From positions 8,353,501 to 8,417,500 of the forward strand of contig NC_070559.1 in NCBI RefSeq assembly GCF_026914185.1: DNA of 64,000 bases, given 5' to 3'. Shown piece by piece: positions 22,432 through 34,680 of the stretch. Numbering within the stretch: position 1 is the stretch's first letter; each line of letters starts with the position of its first letter. The notes below the pieces were generated by a model. The model made no database searches, was not told the origin of the DNA, and saw nothing but the letters and a program-made list of their open reading frames with translations. Position numbers and translations under genes: made by a program. This DNA is from Puccinia triticina (taxonomy: Eukaryota; Basidiomycota; Pucciniomycetes; Pucciniales; Pucciniaceae).

Positions 22432-23108
22432 CATTTAAACCCATAATATAGGCAAGTGTTCCAAATTTGACCACCCAAAAAATGATAACTTTTGAAGGAG
22501 ACATCCCAGAGGGATGTGCTATATAAAATCCTTTTCTACAAGCTCTATAGAGCTCAAAAATGTGTTTTATGGAGTTATAGGGTTGATGGTCAAAAAGTTA
22601 TGGGGGGTCAAAAACTTTTGCAGGCGCAGGGTAGTCGATAAGAGATGCGGGGCACTGTACTATGCCTATTGTACACATTGCATCATTAGATCTGTGCTTA
22701 TCTCTTTCAGTAGTGCTCATCATTATAAGTTGTTACTATTTCCACATCACCTTCCCCATTTGTACAGTCTTTTATTCCCATAGCCAGAACCCTTCCCCAT
22801 TTGTACAGTCTTTATTCCCATAGCCAGAATTCCTCTTGACTGCTCATTGTTCATCTTAACATAAGAACTTTCCTTCCCCCCACTTGTAGATTCCCCAGTC
22901 AGTTAGAATTAGGCAAAAATTATCAGTGAAGATTATACAGAAATATAGTAGAAATTCCTCATCACCCATTACCCATTGAACACTGCCCCTCTGAACTCAC
23001 CATTGCTATTGAACCATTGCCATTGCTTTCCCCTCTTCAATTATTGCCCCAACCCTCTCATCCTCAGTAGTCAGTAGTTAAGCTCTGTAGAGACTTTAAA
23101 ATGAAGAT

Positions 23109-23193
23109 TTGTCTGGTGAGAGTCAAACTCACAAACTCAGCTATGCTGAGACACATACTAGAGTGCTGCCTTTACCAACTAGGCTACAGACGC
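23109..23193 (-). tRNA. tRNA-like sequence with long variable arm (Leu/Ser type)
   Basis: On the minus strand: D arm GCC...GGC with loop tagttggtaaa (box A tagcctagttgg), a long variable arm CTCAGC-ATA-GCTGAG, a perfect T arm GTGAG-tttgact-CTCAC (box B), and five acceptor pairs GTCTG/CAGAC. The outer two acceptor pairs do not match and the anticodon arm (gcac/gtgt) is imperfect, so this may be a pseudo-tRNA or a tRNA-derived SINE head. The likely anticodon position reads TAG, which would be Leu. A TTTT follows within about 15 bp, as for Pol III termination. It sits between the truncated LTR remnant and Gypsy-2. Confidence 0.5.
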
Positions 23194-23297
23194 TTGTGGC
23201 TGCCAGCTGGGTGGTTGGTTGGTAGTGCTCATGGGTCCATCCAACAGCGCTCCATACTGTGGTGATACATCATGGTAGCAGACTAACAGACAACTCA

Positions 23298-24192
23298 TGT
23301 CAGCCTCCTGCTAGCTTAGACAGCGCAGAGGACGACAAGCTGCGCCCAAGCGCAGCCTTGCTAACGGGTCACGGGCCTCTTACGGGCTCTACACCCCGCC
23401 TCTCCGAGTGAAGCACCCAAGGAAACGCCTTGGCTCACAAGCAGGGCCAACGCCGGCGCAAGTGTTGAGGTGGACCAGGCTAAGAGAGGACTGAAAGTCA
23501 CAGACGCTGGGTCTTGTGACAGTGACTGGACACAAAGATAAAGTGGTTCTGATTCAGTGAGGAGAGCGCCTTGGATCTGAGGCACCATAGACTAAATACA
23601 ATGTGTAGTTTGGATAGAAGCATACACTAAGTATAAGGATCTCAACAGCAAGAATGAGCACATTTCCGTCTACCCGGAGGAATCATCTACAATGATTCCC
23701 AGGATATGAGATTCCCTGAACCGTCGAGATGTTGAGTATCTTTGAGCCACCCACAAGTTGGCCACGCAAGACATGAGTATAAGTACGAGGAGCTCGTCCC
23801 CAAAGAAGAGCTCCCCAGATCAGTTACCACACCCGCTTCCATTGTTGCCTTTGACTACGCACGCCAAACACAACGATTGGGGTTTTACTTGATCCATCTC
23901 TTTCTCTTTCCATCCTTTCTGCACTCAACCCGGCTCCCAGTTCCACTAGGTAAGTCGGGCCTTTTCCCTTTTCTCTCTTTCCTGTCCTAGACAGGACCAA
24001 ATCTTCAAGTCCCTTGGACTTCGTTTGTATACGCTCAACCAGCCCCTCCAGACGGAGGCGCGGCTTTTCCTCCTTGCACTGCGGCCAAGTCGAGCTCCGA
24101 CTGACGTCGTGACAGCTGAGATCAGCTGAAACCTTATATCATAACTAAGGTTTATATTCAGGGCGCGGCCACAATAGAGACCCGCCCTGACA
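23298..24192 (+). repeat. 5' LTR of Gypsy-2
   Basis: 895 bp from TGTCAGCCTCC to GCCCTGACA. The first ~46 bp recur at 57953-57998 with C-to-T/G-to-A differences. The primer-binding site follows directly. Confidence 0.88.
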
Positions 24193-24215
24193 TTTGGGGG
24201 CCTCATCGGGAATTT
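24193..24215 (+). promoter_or_regulatory. Gypsy-2 primer-binding site, tRNA-Pro-like
   Basis: Immediately after the LTR CA end comes tttgggggcctcatcggga. The TGGGGGC core followed by TCxTCxGGGA resembles the complement of a tRNA-Pro 3' end, with a one-base gap. The assignment of primer tRNA is inference. Confidence 0.55.
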
Positions 24216-24893
24216 TTTTGCCTGAAACCTTGGCTACTGTCAACTTACACAAAGTTTGACTCTTCCTTTCCTCAGATACAATTCGTGCAACCACGATCTC
24301 GTTCTTCAAATTCCCCATCGTCCATCTTGAAACTCTACCGGTATACCAGTAGTAAGTTTCTCAATTCAAGTCCCAAGTTTCTACGTGTGTAGCTAAGCGC
24401 TAGCCTTCTAGTGTCTACCCGTAAAACCTCGCTACACAGCTTTTTCCAGTCCAACAGACCTAGACCCGCCTCTGCCAACGACGAAGACGCTAACGTCAGC
24501 GGCGACAACCTTGTCAATCAAAACTCAGCCCCACCACATTCAGCCCCTCCAGCTGGCTCTAACGGAGTCGCGGAACTGTTTGACCAGTTGTTCAGAAGAA
24601 CCGGCAATACCGCGGACCCCGGTCATTGAGACCCAGCAATAGCTCAAGCAGCTCCAGTGGCCCCGGCCATCAATCCTGCACTCTCGGCTACAATTAGCCG
24701 GCCTGCTCACCCAACGGTTGCTAGGTTGATCAACAATATCCAATCCCGCGAGAGGCTCCACCGCTGAAATCAAAAGGCAGCTTACTCTTGGCGACCCTAT
24801 CCGGCTCAATAGCACGGTGCAAGGAACCTCGCCAGAAAGCGCCGAGTCCATAATAGTTATTACGGAACCAACGGGTTAGTCCTAACATTTAAC

Positions 24894-27342
24894 ATGCCTC
24901 CCCCTAAGAAAACCGAAAAAACTGGCAGTAACACTGGATCTCATTCATCTTCTACTAGGTCCGCAAAACCCTCCATCGTCCCAGCCGGCGAATTTAAACG
25001 CGGCAGCGGCCCGTCGCGGGTGGAATCCCACGACGGAACTACTCCTGCAGACCCACCTACGCTTCAAGCAGGCGTTCTTGGAGGCGCGCGCGGGCAACAA
25101 CCAGGAGCCGATGATTCTCCTGCGGGACCAGGCAATCACGACCCACAACAGTCTCAAAAGACTGATCAGCCGGGAGATTCTCTTATCGCTAACCAAGGGA
25201 TGGAACCCTCACGTGACTCACCCAAGCCACCCAGCAAACCGTCAGCCAAAGCATCCGGCAAATGATCCGGCGAGCATTCCGCGCAGCCGAGCTCGGGGCC
25301 AAAACCGCCAAGCAGCCTCTGCACGCCAGCGGGCCCCCCAGCCAGCAGCGCCTCCGGCCAACGACCAGCAGGAAGCGGCTCCGCGAGCAGCACGACTCCG
25401 ACCGGACCAAACCGGGCCGGGCCAGTCGCATGAGGGGCAGACACAATTACAGGACGTCCATTTACGACGAGTTGTTTCGCATGAGTCGGACAATCCAGGG
25501 CGGTTACCAGTCGATCGACCAGACTCAGGCCAGAAACAACGGGAATCAGCAGCGCCACTGACTCTGGTGGATGCCAGTAACATACTCAAGAAAATGTTTG
25601 CTGAGATTGAGAAGGTAGTTGATGGTAATACCCACCGAATGTTGTCACATACTACCTCTACCCTTAATTCCCTTGTTAAGTCTGTCCATAAAGATGTTTC
25701 TACCCCTGTTTCTAATAATGTTCACCTCCTGAAAGACATCATCTCCGATAATTTTAAAGCTGTAAAATTTTCCCTAGCTGGTATCTCTACTATAAGCAAT
25801 TCTATATCTACGTCTATTTCTACTTCCGTCGCCCCCATTGCCGAGACTGTCAGAACCATGGGTACGAGGTTAGACGACTTGGAGGAGGCTTTAGGGAGGG
25901 TCAAGCTTGATTCCCCTAGCAAGAAGTTAGCCGAAACAGAGCGCAATCTTAAGGAATTCGTGCAGAATGCGCTGGATATCACGGTATCCGACTTGGTTAG
26001 CCGCGAGCCCAGTGATCCAAAACTCATCCATGAGATGCAGGGCATTAGCGCGAGGTTGTTCAAGCTGGAGAGTCATATCCTGAATCTCTCTTCCCCGGTA
26101 AAGCCAAGTGCCGCCAGTTTCCCAGATAATCTGGCGAGGGATCTAATGGAGAGGTTGGAAGCAGGTTTTGAGCGGTTACAGGGTGCTCTCCTTCGGAAAA
26201 ATCATGCTGCCAGTGAGTCTGTCCTTGGGGAAGAAGTGGAGCAGAAGCTTGAGGAGCAAAGCGAGAACCAGCAGATTGATTTTCTGAATCTGAATGGAAA
26301 AATTGATAGGATGATGAGTCAATATCGGGCTGAGGGCGCTAGGTTGAGGGAGGAGATCGCAGGGCTCACCAATACTGTTCAGGCCTTGTCAACCTCAAAC
26401 TCTGGCCGTGATCCTCCTCCTCATCTGCCCACGGGCCCCGCACGGCAAGCACGCCGCAAAGATAGCGGAGTAGACCCGGAACTCAAAAAGCGCCTCAATC
26501 TCGCCATTGCAAAGTCGGACTGGCCTAGCTTTTCAGGCGAGGGCGAGTACGATCACCTCCGTTTTGTGCAGTGGATCAACACCGCACATCGTGATAGCCA
26601 CATAGACGATGAGGTTATTATCCTTAAACTTCTCACGATGTTCACGGGTACTGCTCTCTCTTGGTATGAGACTATGCGGCTCACACACCATGATACCTCC
26701 TGGGCCTTCTGGAGGGCGGAGATATGCAAAAAGTTTGGTCACTCGCCCTGGAAGCGCAAGAAGCAGAATGCTTTCACTGCGGATAGATTCATTCCGGGAG
26801 AGACAGAGCCCGCTCAGTGGGTTACTCGGCAGTACAACAGGTTGAAATGCTTCAAGCCCGCTATTGACCAAGAATCTATCAATTTCAAGTTGTCGAACTT
26901 GATGGAAAACGAGGTTGAATACGCGCCTAAAAACGGGATGAGAGAACCGGATGTTGACCTTAGTAGCTTCATTAATATCCTCAAAGACATCTGCGACAAG
27001 ACAAGGCTAGGCTGCAGACGCTTTTCCCCCAAAACATCCGCACTTCCCGCTGCGAAACCCGGAAGTCTGGACAAGAGTAAGCCCCTGCCCTCCAACATCA
27101 AATGTTACACTTGCAAGGAAACTGGACACACCGCAAGGAACTGCCCTAAACAAGTGAACAACGTCGACAACAAGGCAGAGGCTAAAAGAGAGGACAAGGA
27201 CAGCAGCGAACCGGAGGGGGAAGGTCCCATCATCGGAGTCATTTCCGACGGGGCTGCCGCGGTAGATACCTTGAGGGGGAAAAACAACCTCGTCGCGATG
27301 ACCTGTTGCAACAAGGATTGCCTGGTCCTTTTAGATAGTTGA
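24894..27342 (+). pseudogene. Gypsy-2 gag (to protease start), frameshifted
   Basis: The ATG at 24894 (MPPPKKTEKTGSNTG) opens a Pro/Ser-rich N-terminus. Coding character leaves this frame near 25260, continues in a second frame (YDELFRMSRTIQGGYQSID, to ~25555) and then in a third (LTLVDASNILKKMF onward), so at least two indels have occurred. The third frame carries a coiled-coil-like region, a retrotransposon-gag core (WPSFSGEGEYDHLRFVQWIN ... FTGTALSWYETM) and the zinc knuckle CYTCKETGHTARNC at about 27103. It ends at 27340-27342 with TGA in place of Gly in the protease motif (LLDS-stop-AVRSVV). Confidence 0.85.
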
Positions 27343-29531
27343 GCGGTCCGCTCCGTGGTCGGCAAAAGCTACCTGGAGCGCTTCTGCCCAGGATGGGAGA
27401 AATTCATACTACCAATCCAGACGGGGCGGTTCCACAGCGCATCAGGATTGTTGATCCCACTCGGGGTGGTTAACATTTGTCATGGAAAACATGACTTCAC
27501 GATACTTCATCGTGGGGAATGACTACTTGTTAAAGTACAAAATCTCATTGCTGAACACGGACCGGAGGCAGTTCACTGTAGGAAAACGCGTGTTTGACTT
27601 TGATGAGTCTATCAATGTCGTAAGCCTGGGGCCGTCGAAAGCCTTATTGTTTTCTGAGGAGGTCTGCCGAGACTCTAAAATCAATGCTGACCTGGATGAG
27701 ACGCAGAAATCCGCTCTGCTCCAGAAGCTGACGGAGAATAAGGGCGCGTTTGCTACGGCGGACCAACCTTTTGGTTCTATCAAGGGGCACGAGGTGGAGA
27801 TCACCCTCACGGTCGAAAAACCTTATCCCCTGGCTCTCAGGAAGTCGCCATACCCGGCGAGCCCCTGGACTCAAGCCGCAATCAAGGAACACGTCACCCA
27901 GCTGGTGAAGATGGGTATTCTTTGCAAGGTCGGTTCTAACAAGGGTGTCGCCATAACCACACCGGTCATTATCGCCTGGAATAAGGAGAAGTTGCAACTA
28001 GTGGGCAACTTCCGGGCCCTGAACACTTATACCACTCCGGATCGCTATCCCATGCCCAAAATCACGGAGTCCTTGACTAAGCTGCATGGAGCGAAGTTCA
28101 TAACATGCATGGACGTCCTTAAGGGCTTCCATCAGAATAGGGTTAGCCCCAGCAGCAGGCAATTTCTCCGAATCATCTCCCATATGGGGGTTCACGAGTA
28201 TTTGCGCATGCCGTTTGGGATTAAGAACGCCTCGTCACACTTCCAGCGGATGATGGACTCCGAGTTCCGCGTAGAGCTTAGCAAGCTTTGGTTGATAATC
28301 TATATAGATGACATTATCATCTTCACGGATACCTGGGAGGATCACCTGATTAAGCTGGGGATCATTCTCCGCAGAGTCACAGCGATGGGAATGAAGATTT
28401 CTCTTACAAAGTGCTCCTTTGGGTTTGCTGAACTGAAGGCGCTAGGGCACATTGTTAACGGCCTTTCTTTAGGTATTGATCAGCATAGGGTAGCTGCGGT
28501 GCTCCTGAAACCCATTCCGGTTACGGTTAAGGAGCTACAGTCTTTCCTGGGTTTCGCCGGTTACTACCGGCTCCACATCAAAGATTTTAACTGCATGGCG
28601 TCGTGTCTATACAAAATCTGTAGCCCCAACGTGGCATTCAAGATGACGTTGGAGCGGATTGAGGCTTACAAATTGCTTCGGGTGGCGTTGACCACAGCGC
28701 CCCTCCTGTTCCACCCAGACTCTAGTCGTCCTTTCTTGCTCTATGTTGACGCGTGTATGGACGGTATAGGGGAAGCCCTACATCAGATTCAGATGATCGG
28801 AGACGGGGAGCAGGAGGGTCCTATCTGCTTTATTTCTCGGTAGTTAAAGGACTCGGAGAAACAATACGGGGCCTCTCAACTCGAGTGTCTGTGCCTGGTT
28901 TGGGCATTAGAGAAACTCTATTATTACCTCGAGGGCTGTGTATTTACGGTCATCACTGACTGTGTGGCTCTGAAGTCCTTGCTGAACATGAAAACCCCTA
29001 GCCGCCATATGATGAGGTGGCAGATCTCCATCCAGGAGTGGCGCGGTTCCATGACTATTGTCCACCGGGATGGCCTGATTCACAAGAACGCTGATGGCTT
29101 GTCCCGCTGGGCCCTCCCTAACAATAGGGATAACCCAGCGGCGGATGAGGAAGATAGTCCCCGGGAGGTTCCCATAATGGCCGTTAGCGTAAGCGGTCTA
29201 GCAGACGAGTTTTGGGACTCTGTTGAAAAAAGCTACATAACTGACGCCAATACCGCGGCACTAATAGGCATGTTGCAGTCCAAGCATCCCCAACCGGATT
29301 TGATAGTGCAGCTGAGCGAACCTTGGAAAGCCAAGTTCAGTGCGGGACAATTCGTCCTACTTGACGGTCTCCTGTATTATCAAACCGGGAACCACTGCGC
29401 GTTGGTGCTGGTTGCGGAGGATCACATCACGTCCATGTTGCATGAATGCCACAACAACGTTGCGGCGGGCCACTTTTCCAGGGATAGGACTGTGGAACGC
29501 TTGAGGGTGCTGGCGTGGTGGCCCGGTTGGA
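27343..29531 (+). pseudogene. Gypsy-2 pol part 1: protease, RT, RNase H, integrase start
   Basis: Protease continues in the gag frame (AVRSVVGKSYLERF) to about 27470, after which a +1 change puts RT in the frame opening at 27482. RT has the catalytic motif YIDD (IIYIDDIIIF) and ITCMDVLKGFHQ. RNase H follows (LLYVDACMDGIGEAL); a TAG at 28841-28843 replaces what is probably Gln in [12 protein letters not shown], and the frame continues without a shift through [13 protein letters not shown] and KNADGLSRW. The integrase zinc-finger histidines ([12 protein letters not shown]) are present, and coding stops at WWPGW where LTR-Z inserted. Confidence 0.88.
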
Positions 29532-30239
29532 TGTCAGCGGTGGGTTACTCCCGGGAAGATGTGAATCCACTCGATGGAAGTTTACTCACTAACAAGATGG
29601 ATGAATTTGCGATGTCGTATATTGATCAATATAGCGTATATTGATCAATTTTTTTTATTTGTATTATTCCTATTGATACCTTTGTCTGTTTTACATGTCT
29701 CCTTGATACTATTCTATAATCTCTCTCCTTCTGCCTGTGTTAGCTTCAAGCCACAGGAATTTTCTTTTTCTTTTGCCTGATAACATTCATAAATTTCTAC
29801 ATACACCACTCTATTCTTCCTGAAAAAAAGACATTGCAGGTTTTACGATTAAGCCAGGGTAGCTGAGGGGTCTCAATTTTTTTTTCTTTTTTTTTTTACT
29901 TCAACAATTGATGTTATCAGAAGTCTCCAAATCGACTTTTTTTCAAAAGAGGAAAAAGATTGACCCCTGACCTCTCTCATGATACCATCCTGCACACATT
30001 TTTAATTTGGTTGGTTGAACTTGCTCAAGATATTGCATATCATACTTGAAGTGCTACATGCATAGAAGGCCTTTTTGGAATTAGTTTACCATGGTTTAGC
30101 ATATTTTTGTCAGGTCCTTTTTTTTATCTACTTTTGTTATCAACCACAGATTAATGAGGAATATTTCCACATAAAATTTCATCAGACAATTTTTCTACAT
30201 ATGAAACCCAGAAATATTTTAAAATATAATTTATTTGGG

Positions 30240-32775
30240 GTCGCATCCATTATGCAGCAGCAACAATGTGATCAGTTGCCAAATATCACTAATTTGGTGT
30301 TTCTGCCACTATATCTCAGCGCAGCATGGGAGTTCTTCCATGATATTGGTACCAAAATGATCACATGCCCCTGAAGACTCATTGTGTACCTTGAATGACC
30401 ACAATACCCCCAAATGTAGCAGCCACACTGTGATCAGTTGCAAAATATCACTAATTTGGTAGTTTCTTGGTGTTTCTGCCACTATATCTCATCACAACAT
30501 GGGAGTTCTTCCATGATATTGGTACCAAAATGATCACATTCCCTCAAACATTCATTGAGTACCTTGTGTGGCCACAAAACCCCCGAATGTAGCAGCCACA
30601 ATGTGATCAGTTGCCAAATATCACTAATTTGGTGTTTCTGCCACTATATCTCAGCGCAGCATGGGAGTTCTTCCATGATATTGGTAACAAAATGATCACA
30701 TGCCCCTGAAGATTCATTGTGTAGCTTGAATGACTACAAAACACCCAAATGTAGCAGCCACAATGTGATCAGTTGCCAAATATCACTAATTTGGTAGTTT
30801 CTTGATGTTTCTGCCACTATATCTCAGCACAGCATGGGAGTTCTTCCATGATGTTTGTAACAAAATGATCACATGCCCTCAAGCATTCATTGGGTACATT
30901 GGATGACCACAAAACCCCCAAATGTAGCAGCCACAATGTGATCAGTTACCAAATATCACTAATTTGGTAGTTTCTTGGTGTTTCTGCCACTATATCTCAG
31001 GCCAGCATGGGAGTTCTTCCATGATATTGGTACAAAAATGATCAAATGGCCCTGAAGATTCATTGTGTGCCTTGGATGACCACAAAACCCCCAAATGTAG
31101 CAGCCACAATGTGATCAGTTGGCAAATGTTCTAATTTGGTAGTTTCTTGGTGTTTCTGCCACTATATCTCAGCGCAGCATGGGAGTTCTTCCATGATATT
31201 GGTACCAAAATGATTGCATGCCCTCGAACATTCATTTTGTACCTTGGATGACCACAAAACCCCCAAATGTAGCAGCCACAATGTGATCAGTTGCCAAATA
31301 TCACTAATTTGGTAGTTTCTTGGTGTTTCTGCCACTATATCTCAGCGCAGAATAGGAGTTCTTCCATGATATTGGTACCAAAATGGTCACATGCCCTCAA
31401 ACATTCATTGAGTACCTTGGATGACCACAAAACCCCCAAATGTAGCAGCCACAATGTAATCAGTTGCCAAATATCACTAATTTGGTAGTTTCTTGGTGTT
31501 TCTGCCACTATATCTCAGGCCAGCATGGGAGTTCTTCCATGATATTGGTACCAAAATGATCAAATGGCCCTGAAGATTCATGTTGTACCTTGAATGACCG
31601 CAAAACCCCCAAATGTAGCAGCCACAATGTGATCAGTTGACGAATATCACTAATTTGGTAGTTTCTTGATGTTTCTGCCACTATATCTCAGCACAGCGTG
31701 GGAGTTCTTCCATGATATTCGTAATAAAATGATCACATGCCCTCAAGCATTCATTGGGTACCTTGGATGACCACAAAACCCCCAAATGTAGCAGCCACAA
31801 TGTGATCAGTTGGCAAATGTTCCAATTTGGTAGTTTCTTGGTGTTTGTGCCATTATATCTCAGCGCAGGATGGGAGTTCTTCCATGAGATTGGTACCAAA
31901 ATGATCGCATGCCCTCGAATATTCATTTGGTACCTTGGATGACCACAAAACCCCCAAATGTAGCAGCCACAATGTGAACAGTTGCCAAATGTCACTAATT
32001 TGGTAGTTTCTTGGTGTTTCTGCCACTATATCTCAGCGCAGCATGGGAGTTCGTCCATGATATTGGTACCAAAATGATTGCGTGCCCTCGAACATTCATT
32101 CTGTACCTTGGATGACCACAAAACCCCCAAATGTAGCAGCCACAATGTGATCAGTTGCCAAATATCACTAATTTGGTAGTTTCTTGTTGTTTCTGCCACT
32201 ATATCTCAGCGCAGAATAGGAGTTCTTCCATGATATTGGTACCAAAATGGTCACATGCCCTCAAACATTCATTGAGTACCTTGGATGACCACAAAACACC
32301 CAAATGTAGCAGCCACAATGTAATCAGTTGCCAAATATCACTAATTTGGTAGTTTCTTGGTGTTTCTGCCACTATATCTCAGGCCAGCATGGGAGTTCTT
32401 CCATGATATTGGTACCAAAATGATCAAATGGCCCTGATGATTCATGTTGTACCTTGAATGACCGCAAAACCCCCAAATGTAGCAGCCACAATGTGATCAG
32501 TTGCCAAATATCACTAATTTGGTAGTTTCTTGATGTTTCTGCCACTATATCTCAGCACAGCGTGGGAGTTCTTCCATGATACTGGTACCAAAATGATCAA
32601 ATGCCCTCAAAGATTCATTGAGTACCTTGGATGACCACAAAACCCCCAAATGCAGCAGCCACAATGTGATCAATTGCCAAATATCACTAATTTGGTAGTT
32701 TCTTGGTGTTTCTGCCACTATATCTCAGCGCAGCATAGGAGTTCTTCCATGATATTGGTACCAAAATGGTCACAT
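30240..32775 (+). repeat. 173-bp satellite array, left arm of CACTA-1
   Basis: About 14 head-to-tail monomers. The landmark tgtagcagcc recurs at 30415, 30588, 30750, 30923, 31096, 31268 and so on, i.e. every 173 bp with one shortened copy. Monomers differ by point changes and end-word variants (cattgagtacc, cattgtgtacc). The period is not a multiple of three and no ORF crosses the array. Confidence 0.93.
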
Positions 32776-34680
32776 TCAAGGTACACAATGAATCTTCAGG
32801 GGAAGTTGATCATTTTGGTACCAATATCATGGAAAAACTGATCCCATGCTGGGGTGAGATATAGTGGCAGAGACACCAAGAAACTACCAAATTAGCGATA
32901 TTTGGCAACTGATCACATTGTAGCTGCTACATTTGTGGGTTTTGTGGTCATTCAAGGTACACAATGAATCTCCAGGGGCATTTGATCATTGTGGTACCAA
33001 TATCATGGAAGAACTCCCACACTGAGCTGGAATTGGTGGCAGAAACACCAAGAAACTACCAAAATAGTGATATTTGGCAAGTGTTCACATTGTGGCTGCT
33101 ACATTTGGGGGTTTTGTGGTCATCCAAGGTACCAAATGAATATTGGAGGGCATGCGATCATTTTGGTACCAATATCATGGAAGAACTCCCATGCTGCGCT
33201 GAGATATAGTGGCACAAACACCAAGAAACTAGCAAATTAGAACATTTGCCAACTGATCACATTGTGGCTGCTACATTTGGGGGTTTTGTGGTCATCCAAG
33301 GTACACAATGATTCCTCAGGGCCATTTGATCATTTTGGTTACAATATCATGGAATAACTCCCATTCTGGCCTGAGATATAGTGGCAGAAACACCAAAAAA
33401 CTACCAAATTAGGAACATTTGGCAACTGTTCACATTGTGGCTGCTACATTTGGGGGTTTTGTGGTCATCCAAGGTACACAATGAATCTTCAGGGGCATTT
33501 GATCATTTTGGTACCAATATCATGCAAGAACTCCCATGCTGGGCTGAGATATAGTGGCAGAAACACCAAGAAACTACCAAATTTGCGATATTTGGCAACA
33601 GATCACATCGTAGCTGCTACATTTGGGGGTTTTGTGGTATTTCAAGGTACACAATGAATCTTTGAGGGTTTTAGATAATTTTGGACAAATATCAAGGAAG
33701 AAATCCCACGCTGCGCTGAGATATAGTGGCAGAAACACCAAGAAACTACCAAATTAGTGATATTTGGCAACTGATTACATTGTGGCTGCTACATTTGGGG
33801 GTTTTGTGGTCATCCAAGGTACTCAATGAATGTTTGAGGGCATGTGACCATTTTGGTACCAATATCATGGAAGAACTCCTATTCTGCGCTGAGATATAGT
33901 GGCAGAAACACCAAGAAACTACCAAATTAGTGATATTTGGCAACTGATCACATTGTGGCTGCTACATTTGGGGGTTTTGTGGTCATCCAAGGTACAAAAT
34001 GAATGTTCGAGGGCATGCAATCATTTTGGTACCAATATCATGGAAGAACTCCCATGCTGCGCTGAGATATAGTGGCAGAAACACCAAGAAACTACCAAAT
34101 TAGAACATTTGCCAACTGATCACATTGTGGCTGCTACATTTGGGGGTTTTGTGGTCATCCAAGGCACACAATGAATCTTCAGGGCCATTAGATCATTTTT
34201 GTACCAATATCATGGAAGAACTCCCATGCTGGCCTGAGATATAGTGGCAGAAACACCAAGAAACTACCAAATTAGTGATATTTGGCAACTGATCACATTG
34301 TCGCTGCTACATTTGGGGGTTTTGTGGTCATTCAAGGTACACAATGGATCCTCAGGGGCATTTGATCATTTTGGTACCAATATCATGGAAGAACTCCCAT
34401 GCTGCACTGAGATATAGTGGCAGAAACACCAAGAAACTACCAAGTTAGTGACATTTGGCACCTGATCAGATTGTAGCTGCTATATTTGGGGGTTATGTGG
34501 TAATTTAAGGTACACAATGAAACCTTGGGGGCTATTGATCATTTTGATACCAATATCATGGAAGAACTCACAGGCTTTGTTGAGATATAGTGGCAGAAAG
34601 AGCCAGAAACTACCAAATTAGTGATATTTGGGAACTGATCACATTGTTGCTGCTGCATAATGGATGTGACCCCAAATAAA
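32776..34680 (-). repeat. 173-bp satellite array, right arm of CACTA-1
   Basis: Roughly 11 monomers of the same family in inverse orientation (landmark ggctgctacatttggggg). The switch of orientation is abrupt, at tggtcacat/tcaaggtacac near 32775. The two arms are of unequal length (about 3.2 and 2.6 kb including terminal parts), so unit number changes independently in each arm. Confidence 0.92.

Larger units (their letters stand above)
19202..22657. mobile_element. Tc1/mariner-like DNA transposon (TA target)
   Basis: Terminal inverted repeats start CAGTGCCCCGCA; the left end (19202 onward) and the reverse complement of the right end (up to 22657) agree at about 27 of 30 positions. It is flanked by TA (19200-19201 and 22658-22659). 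Comparison with the intact LTR copy at 53880 shows a clean insertion. CAGT termini with TA duplication point to Tc1/mariner or pogo. Without its own nested insertion it is only about 0.85 kb and has no recognisable transposase, so it is non-autonomous. Confidence 0.85.
18862..23085 (+). repeat. Gypsy-3-family LTR remnant, split by a DNA transposon
   Basis: Starts TGTGGTGCTCCATTCC like the LTRs at 41931 and 51023 and follows them to 19201. It resumes at 22658 and runs to about 23085, where similarity stops before the LTR 3' end, so the copy is truncated. It is more diverged than the two Gypsy-3 LTRs and is older. A 40-bp segment around 22758-22827 is duplicated in tandem. The intact LTR at 53880 shows the uninterrupted sequence. 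Confidence 0.88.

Noticed and set aside
30240..34680. ORFs of 60-105 codons in the 173-bp arrays (e.g. starting MPNITNLVVSW)
   Set aside because: They recur once per few monomers on both strands, the period is not divisible by three, and none crosses the array.
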